A stretch of DNA of 10,842 bases from Blautia sp. (GTDB taxonomy: Bacteria; Bacillota; Clostridia; Lachnospirales; Lachnospiraceae). Under the pieces are notes generated by a model. That model saw nothing but the letters and a program-made list of their open reading frames with translations. It searched no databases and was not told the DNA's origin. This document shows positions 1 to 7,412 of the stretch, one piece after another. Where the stretch lies: contig JAUUSJ010000142.1 of NCBI GenBank assembly GCA_030841965.1, positions 1 to 10,842 on the forward strand, in the 5' to 3' direction. A program made the position numbers and the translations under genes. Each line of letters starts with the position of its first letter. Positions within the stretch are counted from its first letter, which is position 1.

Positions 1-72
1 TCAGCGTATGTCGAAAAACCGTGGGAACGAACGTGTTTTTGGAGGACATATCTCCCACCTCTCTTCGCGTCT
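1..72 (-). repeat. Dispersed repeat, left copy (cut by window edge)
   Basis: Read as reverse complement, this stretch matches 10631-10702 without gaps at 65 of 72 positions by eye. Bases 1-39 are a perfect match to 10664-10702. A related, more divergent copy in the same orientation as this one lies at 10762-10827. The match runs to base 1, so the element probably continues beyond the window. The region carries no credible gene. The two long-range copies are inverted with respect to each other and bracket the antiporter operon and trmB. This fits a dispersed intergenic repeat family rather than an insertion sequence, since no transposase is present. Confidence 0.85.
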
Positions 73-101
73 ATTCCCCAAACATATCTGCGTCTATTCC
101 C
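67..101. repeat. Short direct repeat, 12 bp, two copies
   Basis: The 12-mer GCGTCTATTCCC occurs at 67-78 and again at 90-101, 23 bp apart start to start. A shorter shared string, ACATATCT, precedes the pair and recurs between the copies. The surrounding stretch up to about 140 is strongly pyrimidine-rich on this strand. It lies upstream of the predicted promoter and partly overlaps the end of the dispersed repeat. It could be repeat-derived sequence or a protein-binding site; there is no evidence to choose. Confidence 0.5.
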
Positions 102-168
102 ACCCTCCACCTAACCACAATTTTACCCACCCCAGCAGTAAAAAAAACTTTTCTTTATTATATAAAAA

Positions 169-177
169 TGATATAAT
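169..177 (+). promoter_or_regulatory. Predicted extended -10 promoter of the antiporter operon
   Basis: The string TGATATAAT is a perfect TATAAT hexamer (172-177) with an upstream TG one base away, which is the extended -10 form used by housekeeping sigma factor. The best -35 candidate at normal spacing (149-154, TTTTCT) is weak, as is common with extended -10 promoters. Transcription would start near 184, giving a leader of about 44 nt before the first gene at 228. The flanking sequence is very AT-rich. The call rests on motif match and position only. Confidence 0.6.
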
Positions 178-227
178 TCAACTTAATAGGCGAAGATTAT
201 GCCAATATGAGAGAAAGGAGAAGAATC

Positions 228-689
228 ATGTTTCTTGCGTTTTTTATTTTGTGGATTATCTTAAATGCAAAAATCACTGTAGAAATCATTATCATAGGTC
301 TTATTATTTCTGCCGTTATTTTTGCATTTATATGTAAATACATGGATTATAGCATACAAAAAGAAATCAGAATGATAAAAAAAATCCCGTTAGGAATATA
401 CTATATTCTAAGTTTATTAAACGAGATTATTAAGGCAAATATCCATGTTATCCACTTGATTTTATCTGAGAAAATGGAAGTTGAGCCGCAGCTTGTAACC
501 GTTCATGTCCATCTAAAGACAAACCTGGCAAAAGCATTATTGGCCAATGCTATCACGTTGACCCCAGGAACAATCACTGTCACGCTGGAAGGTGACGAAT
601 ACACGGTGCATTGTCTCGACAAAGACTTAGCCGAGGACCTAGACCATTCCATCTTCGTAAGGTTATTAGAAAAATTAGAGGCAGAGTAA
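228..689 (+). CDS. mnhE: Na+/H+ antiporter subunit E (MrpE/MnhE, MbhA-like)
   Basis: This is a 153-aa small membrane subunit of Mrp-type cation/proton antiporters, equivalent to MbhA of membrane-bound hydrogenases. An N-terminal hydrophobic region (about residues 2-37) likely forms two membrane helices. It is followed by a basic linker and a cytoplasmic domain. The family hallmark ANAITLTPGT lies at residues 106-115, followed by the beta-strand TITVTLEGDEYTVHCLD typical of the MnhE C-terminus. An ATG at 207 would add seven residues. The ATG at 228 is preferred because AAAGGAG (214-220) sits 7 nt upstream and the resulting start matches the family. It is the first gene after the predicted promoter. 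MrpE is known as an assembly-related or structural subunit; it is not itself a channel. Confidence 0.93.
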   Translation: MFLAFFILWIILNAKITVEIIIIGLIISAVIFAFICKYMDYSIQKEIRMIKKIPLGIYYILSLLNEIIKANIHVIHLILSEKMEVEPQLVTVHVHLKTNLAKALLANAITLTPGTITVTLEGDEYTVHCLDKDLAEDLDHSIFVRLLEKLEAE

Positions 690-708
690 AGGGAAGGAGG
701 AGAGAAAA

Positions 709-1041
709 ATGCTGGAAAATGCGTATCAGTTTCTGTTTATTGGTACTATATTCATACTATGTATTTTTATTTTCCTATGCTTTATAAGAGCTGTAATCGG
801 TCCAAAGATTGCAGACCGTATTGTTGCAATCAATATGATAGGAACAATGACGATTATTATCATCGCAATCTTATCTATCTATATGGAGGAAAGCTATCTA
901 TTGGATGTATGTCTTATTTACGCCATGATTAGCTTTCTCGCAGTTATCGTATTGACAAAAGTATATATGGGTGTATATAACGAAAAAAAGCAAAAGCAGT
1001 TGGAGGAGGAGAAGGATGATACAGATTCTAGGATGGAGTAA
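709..1041 (+). CDS. mnhF: Monovalent cation/H+ antiporter subunit F (MrpF/MnhF)
   Basis: This is a 110-aa protein with three hydrophobic helices (about residues 8-30, 38-57 and 63-87) and a charged, lysine- and glutamate-rich tail. The loop after helix 1, RAVIGPKIADRIVAINMIG (27-45), is the MrpF/MbhB signature. Asp66 in helix 3 fits the family pattern of a conserved acidic membrane residue. The start follows an AAGGAGG site (694-700) at 8-nt spacing. Its last 26 nt overlap the next gene, which points to translational coupling. MrpF is an accessory membrane subunit of the antiporter. The tail (about residues 90-110) is longer and more charged than usual, probably because it also carries the ribosome binding site of the next gene. 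Confidence 0.92.
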   Translation: MLENAYQFLFIGTIFILCIFIFLCFIRAVIGPKIADRIVAINMIGTMTIIIIAILSIYMEESYLLDVCLIYAMISFLAVIVLTKVYMGVYNEKKQKQLEEEKDDTDSRME

Positions 1042-1348
1042 ATTTATTATTGCAGCTTTATGTATAATGGCGGGGATTCTTATTTTGGGAATTGGAATTT
1101 ATGGGGTATATCATTTTGACTATGTGCTAAATCGTATGCATGCCGCAGCGATGGGCGATACACTTGGCATTTTAATTGTATTTGTCGGATTAATGGTCAT
1201 ATCGGGATTTTCCTTTGCAACCTTAAAGCTTGGATTTATCATTTTCTTTTTATGGCTTGCAAGTCCTGTATCAAGCCATCTGATTAGCCGTCTTGAAGTG
1301 ACGACGAATGAAAATCTAGAGAAGGATTGTGAGGTGAAGAAAAAATGA
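1016..1348 (+). CDS. mnhG: Monovalent cation/H+ antiporter subunit G (MrpG/MnhG)
   Basis: This 110-aa protein has three hydrophobic helices and the MnhG/YufB signature: RMHAAAMGDTLG at 40-51, then a glycine-rich second helix, then FFLWLASPVSSHLISR at 77-92. The final SPV..H element is characteristic of the family (MbhC in archaeal complexes). The reading frame is open from 971, but the true start is most likely the ATG at 1016: GGAGGAGG (1002-1009) lies at good spacing, and residues encoded upstream of it are an off-frame copy of the MrpF tail. The gene overlaps mnhF by 26 nt at its start and the next gene by ATGA at its end. It is an accessory structural subunit of the antiporter. Confidence 0.92.
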   Translation: MIQILGWSKFIIAALCIMAGILILGIGIYGVYHFDYVLNRMHAAAMGDTLGILIVFVGLMVISGFSFATLKLGFIIFFLWLASPVSSHLISRLEVTTNENLEKDCEVKKK

Positions 1349-1608
1349 CAGTATTACAGTGGATTCTGCTTATTTTCTTGATTGTATGTGCAATCTCAGT
1401 AAGTTTTACGAAAAATTTATTGACCTCTATTATTATTTTCATGGCATATAGTTTAATTATGTCTATTATATGGATTTTACTGGAATCCCCTGACTTGGCA
1501 ATCACGGAGGCGGCCGTCGGAGCGGGTGTTACAAGTGTATTGTTTTTTGTCACCCTAAAGAAGATTAGAGCGATTGTGGAGGAGGAAAACGATGAGCAGG
1601 ATAAATAA
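1345..1608 (+). CDS. DUF4040/MbhD-like subunit (detached piece of MrpA)
   Basis: This 87-aa protein has three hydrophobic segments and a short acidic tail. Its core, SPDLAITEAAVGAGVTSVLF (residues 48-67), is the hallmark of the MbhD/DUF4040 family, which corresponds to part of the C-terminal region of full-length MrpA. Acidic residues Glu47, Asp50 and Glu55 lie in or beside the membrane segment and are candidates for ion handling. In canonical bacterial Mrp systems this module is fused behind a large NuoL-like domain. Here it stands alone, as in archaeal Mbh. It starts by ATGA overlap with mnhG and overlaps the next gene by 17 nt, so translation is probably coupled. Confidence 0.88.
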   Translation: MTVLQWILLIFLIVCAISVSFTKNLLTSIIIFMAYSLIMSIIWILLESPDLAITEAAVGAGVTSVLFFVTLKKIRAIVEEENDEQDK

Positions 1609-2569
1609 AAATTATAAAAATACAAAAAGATATCGCTTTCATCAGTGGATGAACGGAGAGCTCGACCCCTACCTTGGCAATGTAGAGATGAAGGAGGAGA
1701 AAGAAGATACATTTCAGTCTGTTCCAAAGCGTGAACTCTTAAAGAGAGACCCGATGATAGACCATACTCTGCTGAGAGGAAGAAAAGAATTTCGTTGGTA
1801 TAATCGTTTATATCGAGTGCTCTCACTTTTTATCTGCGTTATCTTAATTGCAATGTTGCTTATGACAGTATTTTATCTTCCGTCTATCGGAGATGCGCAT
1901 AATCCAGCGAGCAATGAGGTTGTGGAGCGGTATATCGAGAGTGGACTTCAAGAGACGGGAGCAGTGAATATCGTGACGGGAATGATTTTGGATTACCGTG
2001 CTTTTGATACATTTGGAGAGTCCAATGTTCTCTTTATCGCCGCCTGCTGCGTTTTGATTTTACTGCGGATTGATGTGGATGATACGAAGAATAATAGCAA
2101 GGCGGAAAAGGCGAGGATTGAGGCCGAGATGAATGACCGTCTATATGAGCCAAAAAACGACTTGATTTTACAAAAAGTCGCATTTTTCCTTGTCCCATTT
2201 TTGATGATTTTTGGAATTTATATTATATTAAATGGACATTTATCCCCTGGAGGAGGATTCTCCGGAGGAGCAGTCATCGGAGCTGGATTGATTCTCTATC
2301 TCAATGCATTTGGATTCAAAAAGACAGAGAGATTTTTTACACAGAAAACGTTTAAGACAGTTACATTTTGTGCGCTGACATTTTATTGTCTGGCGAAGAG
2401 TTACTCCTTTTTCACAGGGGCGAACCATATCGAGAGTCATATTCCTCTCGGAAAAGCGGGAGCGATTATAAGTAGCGGGTTGATTTTGCCGCTAAATATC
2501 TGTGTCGGAATGGTAGTAGCTTGTACGATGTACACCTTTTATGTTCTCTTCCGAAAAGGAGGATTTTAA
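1592..2569 (+). CDS. mnhB: MbhE-MrpB fusion subunit
   Basis: This 325-aa protein has three parts. Residues 1-72 are hydrophilic and resemble nothing I recognise. Residues about 73-160 are an MbhE-like unit: a helix, the segment with LPSIGDAHNPAS, then NIVTGMILDYRAFDTFGES (126-144), which matches the end of MrpA with Asp134, Arg136, Asp139 and Glu143. After a charged linker (about 160-180) comes a full MrpB/MnhB domain (181-325) with the hallmark GHLSPGGGFSGGAV (205-218). MbhE and MbhF are separate genes in archaeal Mbh, so this is a fusion of neighbours. The ATG at 1592 is chosen over the GTG at 1574 because GGAGGAGGA (1578-1586) precedes it. The gene sits between the MbhD-like and MrpC genes, as expected for MbhE-MbhF. 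Confidence 0.88.
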   Translation: MSRINKNYKNTKRYRFHQWMNGELDPYLGNVEMKEEKEDTFQSVPKRELLKRDPMIDHTLLRGRKEFRWYNRLYRVLSLFICVILIAMLLMTVFYLPSIGDAHNPASNEVVERYIESGLQETGAVNIVTGMILDYRAFDTFGESNVLFIAACCVLILLRIDVDDTKNNSKAEKARIEAEMNDRLYEPKNDLILQKVAFFLVPFLMIFGIYIILNGHLSPGGGFSGGAVIGAGLILYLNAFGFKKTERFFTQKTFKTVTFCALTFYCLAKSYSFFTGANHIESHIPLGKAGAIISSGLILPLNICVGMVVACTMYTFYVLFRKGGF

Positions 2570-2570
2570 A

Positions 2571-2951
2571 ATGGTAGATTATTTATTAAATCACTATAAT
2601 GAGATAGCAGCAGTCATTTTATTTGGAATCGGATTTACAACGCTGCTTCTTCACCGAAATATGATTAAAAAGATTATCGGATTGAATATTATGGATACGG
2701 CAGTTTATTTATTTTTGGCGGCGAAGGGTTATATCGAGGGCAGAAAGGCGCCGATTGTAGTGGACGGAGTGCAGAGTGTGGATGCCTATATTAACCCAGT
2801 ACCGAGCGGTCTTGTCTTGACTGGAATTGTAGTTTCTGTCAGCGTCACGGCTTTGATGTTATCGTTGACAATTCGACTTTATAGAAGATATCATTCCCTG
2901 GATATCGATGAGATTTCAATGTATGCGAAAAAAGGAAGGGGAATTGAGTGA
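2571..2951 (+). CDS. mnhC: Antiporter subunit C (MrpC/MnhC, NuoK-like)
   Basis: This 126-aa subunit has three membrane helices and is homologous to NuoK of complex I and to MbhG. The C-terminal helix, with PVPSGLVLTGIVVSVSVTAL, then RLYRRYHSLDIDE, is the MrpC pattern. In helix 2 (IIGLNIMDTAVYLFL, about 35-49) the glutamate of NuoK is not present; Asp42 is the only acidic membrane residue visible there. This favours MrpC over true NuoK. A start ten residues upstream is possible, but the ATG at 2571 has AAGGAGG (2556-2562) at 8-nt spacing and begins one base after the previous stop. Its stop overlaps the next start (TGATG). It probably bridges the channel subunits to the small-subunit core. Confidence 0.92.
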   Translation: MVDYLLNHYNEIAAVILFGIGFTTLLLHRNMIKKIIGLNIMDTAVYLFLAAKGYIEGRKAPIVVDGVQSVDAYINPVPSGLVLTGIVVSVSVTALMLSLTIRLYRRYHSLDIDEISMYAKKGRGIE

Positions 2952-4447
2952 TGCATGAGATTAATTTGATACAAAATATCCCCTTTGCCTGCATCATTCT
3001 ATCGATGTTTTCGGGGATTATCTCCTCTATATTGGACGGAAAAAAAGCGAGAAGACTTACCTTAACTGTCATTACCTTTGTCTTTATTACCTCAATCATC
3101 TTACTCATGTATCTGATAAGGGTAAATGAAAGTTTCGTGTTTTGGATGGGACATTTTAGTGCCCCATGGGGGAATGAAATTCGAGCTGGAGTTCTAGAGG
3201 CTTTGATGGCGTCGTTTTTCTCCCTGATTATGTTTTTATGTATTGCAGGAGGCTTAGACCATATTATCGAGGATGTGGAGGAGAGCAAGATGAACCTCTA
3301 CTTTATTATGATAGACTTACTTTTAAGCTCTCTTTTGGCATTAATTTATACGAATGACTTATTTACGGCATATGTATTTATCGAGATTAATACAATCTCT
3401 GCCTGTGGATTGATTATGATTCGCAATGTCGGAAGAACGACATTGGCAGCGACAAGATATATGATTATGAGTCTTCTTGGCTCTGGATTATTTTTAATTG
3501 GAATTTCTATGCTATATGATTTGACGGGACATCTGCTTATGTCAAATATCAAAGAATCTGTTCAGAGTATTTTTGAGCAGGGAGAGTATACTGTTCCATT
3601 ACTTGTTATTATAGGCTTGATTTCTGTCGGTCTTGCGATAAAATCTGCCCTCTATCCGTTTCACTCATGGCTTCCATCTGCATACGGATATTCCACAGCA
3701 ACTTCAAGTGCGATACTCTCAAGTTTAGTATCAAAAGGATATATCTTCCTCTTGATTAAGATTTTTTACCGAGTTATCGGAATTGAGTATATTACATCGA
3801 GTAAGGTGCTCAATGTCTTATTTGTATTTGGAATTATCGGAATGATTATGGGCTCTCTAAATGCGATAAAACAGACGGATGTGAGAAGAATGATTGCTTA
3901 CTCCTCTGTCGCACAGATTGGCTATATTTATATGGGAATGGGACTTGGAACAGAGGCTGGAATGATTGCGGCTATTTTTCATATTCTCACGCATTCTGCC
4001 ACAAAATCTATGCTTTTTATTTCTGCGACAGGTCTCGCCGATGCGTCAGGAAAGAGTCAGGAATATTTAGATTTTAAGGGGGCAGGATATCGAGATAAAG
4101 TCTCAGGTATCGCATTCGCAATCGCATCTTTGTCGATGGTGGGCATTCCTACGCTTGCGGGCTTTGTATCGAAGCTTTTATTTTCTAAGGCATCGCTGTC
4201 TGTGTCAGATAAGATGTTGCCGACTCTGATAGCGTTGGCGATTAGTACAATCTTAAATGCAATTTATTTTTTGCGGTTTGTACTTCGCACATACACTGTA
4301 TCAGAAGAGAATCGAGAGGTTTTGACGGGAGGACGATATCGATATAAGCTGGTTATAGTCTGCTTTATCGTATTGAACTTTGCTCTTGGTATGTGCTCAG
4401 ACTATGTTGTGGACTTGATTCAAACTGGTCTTGAGATGTTTGCGTAA
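2951..4447 (+). CDS. mnhD: Proton-channel subunit 1 (MrpD/MbhH-like)
   Basis: This 498-aa polytopic protein, probably 13-14 helices, belongs to the proton-conducting transporter family of NuoL/M/N and MrpA/D. By position after MrpC and by motifs it is the MrpD/MbhH equivalent. Expected channel residues are visible: Glu145 in YVFIEI (TM5), Lys231 in GLAIKSALYPFHSW (TM7), Lys262 in SLVSKGY (TM8), the HILTH element with His344 and His348, Lys352, and Lys408 in AGFVSK (TM12). The ATG at 2951 overlaps the mnhC stop by one base. A GTG at 2948 would add one residue; the GGAAGGGG site (2934-2941) suits the ATG. It is more diverged from the following three paralogues than the second and third are from each other. 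Confidence 0.9.
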   Translation: MHEINLIQNIPFACIILSMFSGIISSILDGKKARRLTLTVITFVFITSIILLMYLIRVNESFVFWMGHFSAPWGNEIRAGVLEALMASFFSLIMFLCIAGGLDHIIEDVEESKMNLYFIMIDLLLSSLLALIYTNDLFTAYVFIEINTISACGLIMIRNVGRTTLAATRYMIMSLLGSGLFLIGISMLYDLTGHLLMSNIKESVQSIFEQGEYTVPLLVIIGLISVGLAIKSALYPFHSWLPSAYGYSTATSSAILSSLVSKGYIFLLIKIFYRVIGIEYITSSKVLNVLFVFGIIGMIMGSLNAIKQTDVRRMIAYSSVAQIGYIYMGMGLGTEAGMIAAIFHILTHSATKSMLFISATGLADASGKSQEYLDFKGAGYRDKVSGIAFAIASLSMVGIPTLAGFVSKLLFSKASLSVSDKMLPTLIALAISTILNAIYFLRFVLRTYTVSEENREVLTGGRYRYKLVIVCFIVLNFALGMCSDYVVDLIQTGLEMFA

Positions 4448-4458
4448 GGAGGGGCGAT

Positions 4459-5919
4459 ATGAATGGTACAATCAGTATAATTTTCCCAATATTATTTCCA
4501 GTGCTTGCGGGAATTTTGCTCTTGCTGCTTCCTATGAGGGATTTAAAGAAAATTTCAGCTTATATGCTTGCTGTTTTGGCTGTAAATGGAGCAGTTGTTT
4601 TATTTTTATTGGGGAAAGAAGAAGTAAGTTTGCAGGCATTTTCTCTTGTGGACGATATTGCGATATATTTTCATATTGACTCTGTGTCAAAATTATTTGC
4701 GGGTCTGGTCACGATTGTGTGGATTTTAGTCGGAATTTATACGACAAAATATATCGAGCATATGGAACATAAAAAGAGATTTATTAGTTTTTATATTATC
4801 GTATTTGGAGTTCTCTTTGGATTATACTTTGCAGGAAATTTAGTGACAATGTATATCTTTTATGAGCTTATCACTGTCTCATCCTTCCCTCTTGTCTTGC
4901 ATAATCAAGATAGGAAGGCGATTATGGCAGGTTTAAAATATTTATTTTACTCCTTTGCGGGAGCATTTTTAGCGTTAGTTGGAATATTTATTTTATTTTC
5001 CTACGAGAAGGATTTAACCTTTCAGGCGGGGGGAATTTTGCAAAATCAGCCGAGTGCAGGGATTTTGATGATTGCTGCGATGCTGATGCTTATCGGATTT
5101 GGGGCGAAGGCAGGTATGTTTCCGCTTCACGCATGGTTGCCGACGGCACATCCAGAGGCACCGGCTCCAGCCAGCGCCGTTTTATCTGGCATTATTACCA
5201 AATCAGGTGTCTTTGCCATTATAAGGACTGTGTTTTTTGTATTCGGCAGCAATTTCTTGCGGGGAACATGGGTGCAGACCGTATTTATGACGCTTGCTCT
5301 TATCACTGTATTGATGGGCTCTATGATGGCGTATAAGGAGAATGTATTTAAGAAGAGACTTGCATACTCGACAGTTAGTCAAGTTTCCTATATATTATTT
5401 GGTATTTCTGTCATGACGGAAAATGGATTGATTGGGGCGTTGCTTCATATTATTTTTCATTCCTTTATTAAAAATGCACTTTTTCTTGTGGCCGGCGCCA
5501 TTATCTTTCAGTATGGAATTGAGAAGGTGGATAAGCTTTTGGCGATTGGAAAGAAAATGCCGCTTACAATCGGATGTTATTTTATCATATCGCTCGGGCT
5601 TACGGGCATTCCGCCGACAACTGGATTTACGAGCAAATGGTATCTGGCGATTGGAGCGTTGGACAGCAAAATAGAGGGATTTTCGATTGTCGGACCTGCT
5701 ATCTTGCTTGTGAGCGCAGTTTTGACAGCGGGATATTTGCTGCCTGTTGCGTTAAGAGGCTTTTATCCGGGAGAGCAATATATTGTCAACGAGAAGAGAG
5801 AGGCACCCTATACGATGTTGATTCCGATTGCAATATTTACATTGGCAACGATTTTAATTGGAATTTTTCCAAATCAGTTGATTTTATTTATCCAGTCTAT
5901 TGCGGCTGCGGTAATATAG
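4459..5919 (+). CDS. Proton-channel subunit 2 (NuoM/MrpD-like)
   Basis: This 486-aa polytopic membrane protein is of the NuoL/M/N-MrpD family. Key residues are Glu136 in MYIFYELIT (TM5), Lys217 in GFGAKAGMFPLHAWLPTAHPEAPAP (TM7 and its loop), Lys248 in GIITKSGVFA (TM8), His330 and His334 in LLHIIFH, Lys338, and Lys393 in GFTSKWYLA (TM12). The HPEAPAPASAVLSG loop is the strongest NuoM/MbxH-type signature in the window. AAGGAGGGG (4446-4454) overlaps the previous stop. It has the same length as the next gene and shares long motifs with it (for example KKRLAYST.S..SYILFG against KRRLAYST.S..SYILFG), so the pair probably arose by tandem duplication. It should act as a second proton or cation path in the same complex. 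Confidence 0.9.
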   Translation: MNGTISIIFPILFPVLAGILLLLLPMRDLKKISAYMLAVLAVNGAVVLFLLGKEEVSLQAFSLVDDIAIYFHIDSVSKLFAGLVTIVWILVGIYTTKYIEHMEHKKRFISFYIIVFGVLFGLYFAGNLVTMYIFYELITVSSFPLVLHNQDRKAIMAGLKYLFYSFAGAFLALVGIFILFSYEKDLTFQAGGILQNQPSAGILMIAAMLMLIGFGAKAGMFPLHAWLPTAHPEAPAPASAVLSGIITKSGVFAIIRTVFFVFGSNFLRGTWVQTVFMTLALITVLMGSMMAYKENVFKKRLAYSTVSQVSYILFGISVMTENGLIGALLHIIFHSFIKNALFLVAGAIIFQYGIEKVDKLLAIGKKMPLTIGCYFIISLGLTGIPPTTGFTSKWYLAIGALDSKIEGFSIVGPAILLVSAVLTAGYLLPVALRGFYPGEQYIVNEKREAPYTMLIPIAIFTLATILIGIFPNQLILFIQSIAAAVI

Positions 5920-5935
5920 AGAGGGAGGTAGAAGG

Positions 5936-7396
5936 ATGAATTCGTATTTTATATTATTGTCTGTACTACTGCCCATTCTAGGCTCGCTTGTTTTATTGAT
6001 GGAGCCTTTTAAACAAAACAAAATGGCGAGACAGATTTATACTTTTATACTTGTGTCTATCAATACAGTCATTATTTATATGCTCTTAGTGAGTCGACCA
6101 GAGGAGGCAATCACCCTATTTAAGTTCACAGGAAATTTGGCGGTTGTCCTAAAGATAGATGGGCTTTCCTGCGTTTTTGCGGGAATTATCTCCACCCTAT
6201 GGCCTTTGGCGACGCTATATGCATTTGAGTATATGGAGAATGAAAAATATGTGAATGTATTTTTCATGTTCTATACAATGACATATGGGATAACGGCGGG
6301 AATTGCGTTTGCGGGCAATCTCCTGACTTTATACTTCTTTTATGAGCTTTTAACACTTGTCACCGTTCCGCTTGTCGTGATTACATTAACGAGAGACGCC
6401 ATCCGTGCAGGTAGAAAATATTTATATTATTCTCTGGGAGGCGCTGCGTTCGCATTTATCGGATTAATTTTCATTATGACCTATGCGGGAACGACAGATT
6501 TTCAGCTTGGAGGATTATTGGCATCCTTTAATGGCAATAAAAATACTCTATATTTAATTTATGTACTTGCCTTTTGTGGCTTTGGCGTAAAAGCGGCTAT
6601 TTTCCCATTTTCTGGATGGCTTCCAACCGCATCCGTCGCTCCGACACCAGTCACTGCCCTATTACATGCAGTTGCTGTTGTAAAGGCGGGGGCATTTGCA
6701 ATTATTCGTCTTACTTATTATTGCTACGGAGTTGATTTCCTTCGAGGAAGTTGGGCGCAGTATACAGTTATGGCGATTACCCTGATAACGATTTTATATG
6801 GCTCCTCGATGGCGGTAAAAGAAAGACATATAAAGAGAAGATTGGCTTACTCGACCATCAGTAACCTGTCTTATATATTATTTGGTGTCACGATGATGAC
6901 ACCGCTTGGACTTTGCGCTGCCCTGCTTCATATGGTATTTCACGCAGTCACGAAGATTCAGGCATTTTTTGCGGCAGGTGCTATTATGCATAAGGCAAAG
7001 AAGGATTATATTTTCGAGATAAATGGATTGGCAAAAAGGATGCCCGTGACATTTTTGGCGTTTACTGTCTCGGCGTTTTCTCTCGTCGGCGTTCCACTGC
7101 TGCCTGTCTTTATCAGTAAATGGTATCTGGCTAAGGCGGCGTTTGAGACGACAGAGATTCTGCCGATGATTGGAGTTGGAGTACTCGCTTTCTCGGCATT
7201 TTTGACTGCAATTTATATGCTAAGTTTCGCAGTTCGAGCTATTTTTGTGCCATCAAGAGAGGGAGAACCGAGCGAAAACTGTGACCCAGGTATCTGTATG
7301 AAGCTACCGTTTATTCTGCTTATTGTCATCATGTTTGGACTTGGGATTCATGCGCAGCCATTAATTGGATTTATCTCCAATATAGTGGGATTATAG
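5936..7396 (+). CDS. Proton-channel subunit 3 (NuoL/M-like)
   Basis: This 486-aa polytopic protein is a close paralogue of the preceding gene. Key residues are Glu137 in LYFFYELLT (TM5), Lys219 in GFGVKAAIFPFSGWLP (TM7), His244 and Lys250 in LLHAVAVVKAGAFA (TM8, a NuoL/MrpA-type element), His332 and His336 in LLHMVFH, Lys340, and Lys395 in FISKWYLA (TM12). The His normally following FPF in the TM7 loop is replaced: the sequence reads FPFSGW where the neighbours have FPLHAW or FPFHSW. The TM8 loop (TASVAPTPVTALLHA) resembles NuoL more than NuoM. The start has GAGGGAGG (5921-5928) at 7-nt spacing, 16 nt after the previous stop. It likely forms a third channel beside its twin. Confidence 0.9.
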   Translation: MNSYFILLSVLLPILGSLVLLMEPFKQNKMARQIYTFILVSINTVIIYMLLVSRPEEAITLFKFTGNLAVVLKIDGLSCVFAGIISTLWPLATLYAFEYMENEKYVNVFFMFYTMTYGITAGIAFAGNLLTLYFFYELLTLVTVPLVVITLTRDAIRAGRKYLYYSLGGAAFAFIGLIFIMTYAGTTDFQLGGLLASFNGNKNTLYLIYVLAFCGFGVKAAIFPFSGWLPTASVAPTPVTALLHAVAVVKAGAFAIIRLTYYCYGVDFLRGSWAQYTVMAITLITILYGSSMAVKERHIKRRLAYSTISNLSYILFGVTMMTPLGLCAALLHMVFHAVTKIQAFFAAGAIMHKAKKDYIFEINGLAKRMPVTFLAFTVSAFSLVGVPLLPVFISKWYLAKAAFETTEILPMIGVGVLAFSAFLTAIYMLSFAVRAIFVPSREGEPSENCDPGICMKLPFILLIVIMFGLGIHAQPLIGFISNIVGL

Positions 7397-7412
7397 AGAG
7401 GGAGGTGAGTTT

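Noticed and set aside
1..140. Possible CRISPR array from repeated short strings
   Set aside because: Only two copies of a 12-mer with an 11-bp gap are present, there is no regular repeat-spacer pattern, and no cas genes are nearby.
8..337. Open frame of 109 codons on the + strand starting inside the left repeat
   Set aside because: It begins in a dispersed repeat, has no ribosome binding site, runs through the predicted promoter and ends inside mnhE in another frame; its composition (His, Pro, Tyr, Asn rich) is not protein-like.
1284..1826. Open frame of 180 codons on the - strand
   Set aside because: It lies antisense across the end of mnhG, the whole DUF4040 gene and the start of the fusion gene, all of which have clear family motifs; no start signal or family resemblance on the - strand.
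2246..2275. GGAGGAGG-rich stretch with a small CTCC/GGAG palindrome inside the MrpB domain
   Set aside because: It encodes the conserved glycine-rich MrpB hallmark; glycine codons explain the sequence and no start codon in another gene follows.
2845..3288. Open frame of 147 codons on the - strand
   Set aside because: Antisense shadow over the end of mnhC and the start of the first channel gene; no recognisable motif.
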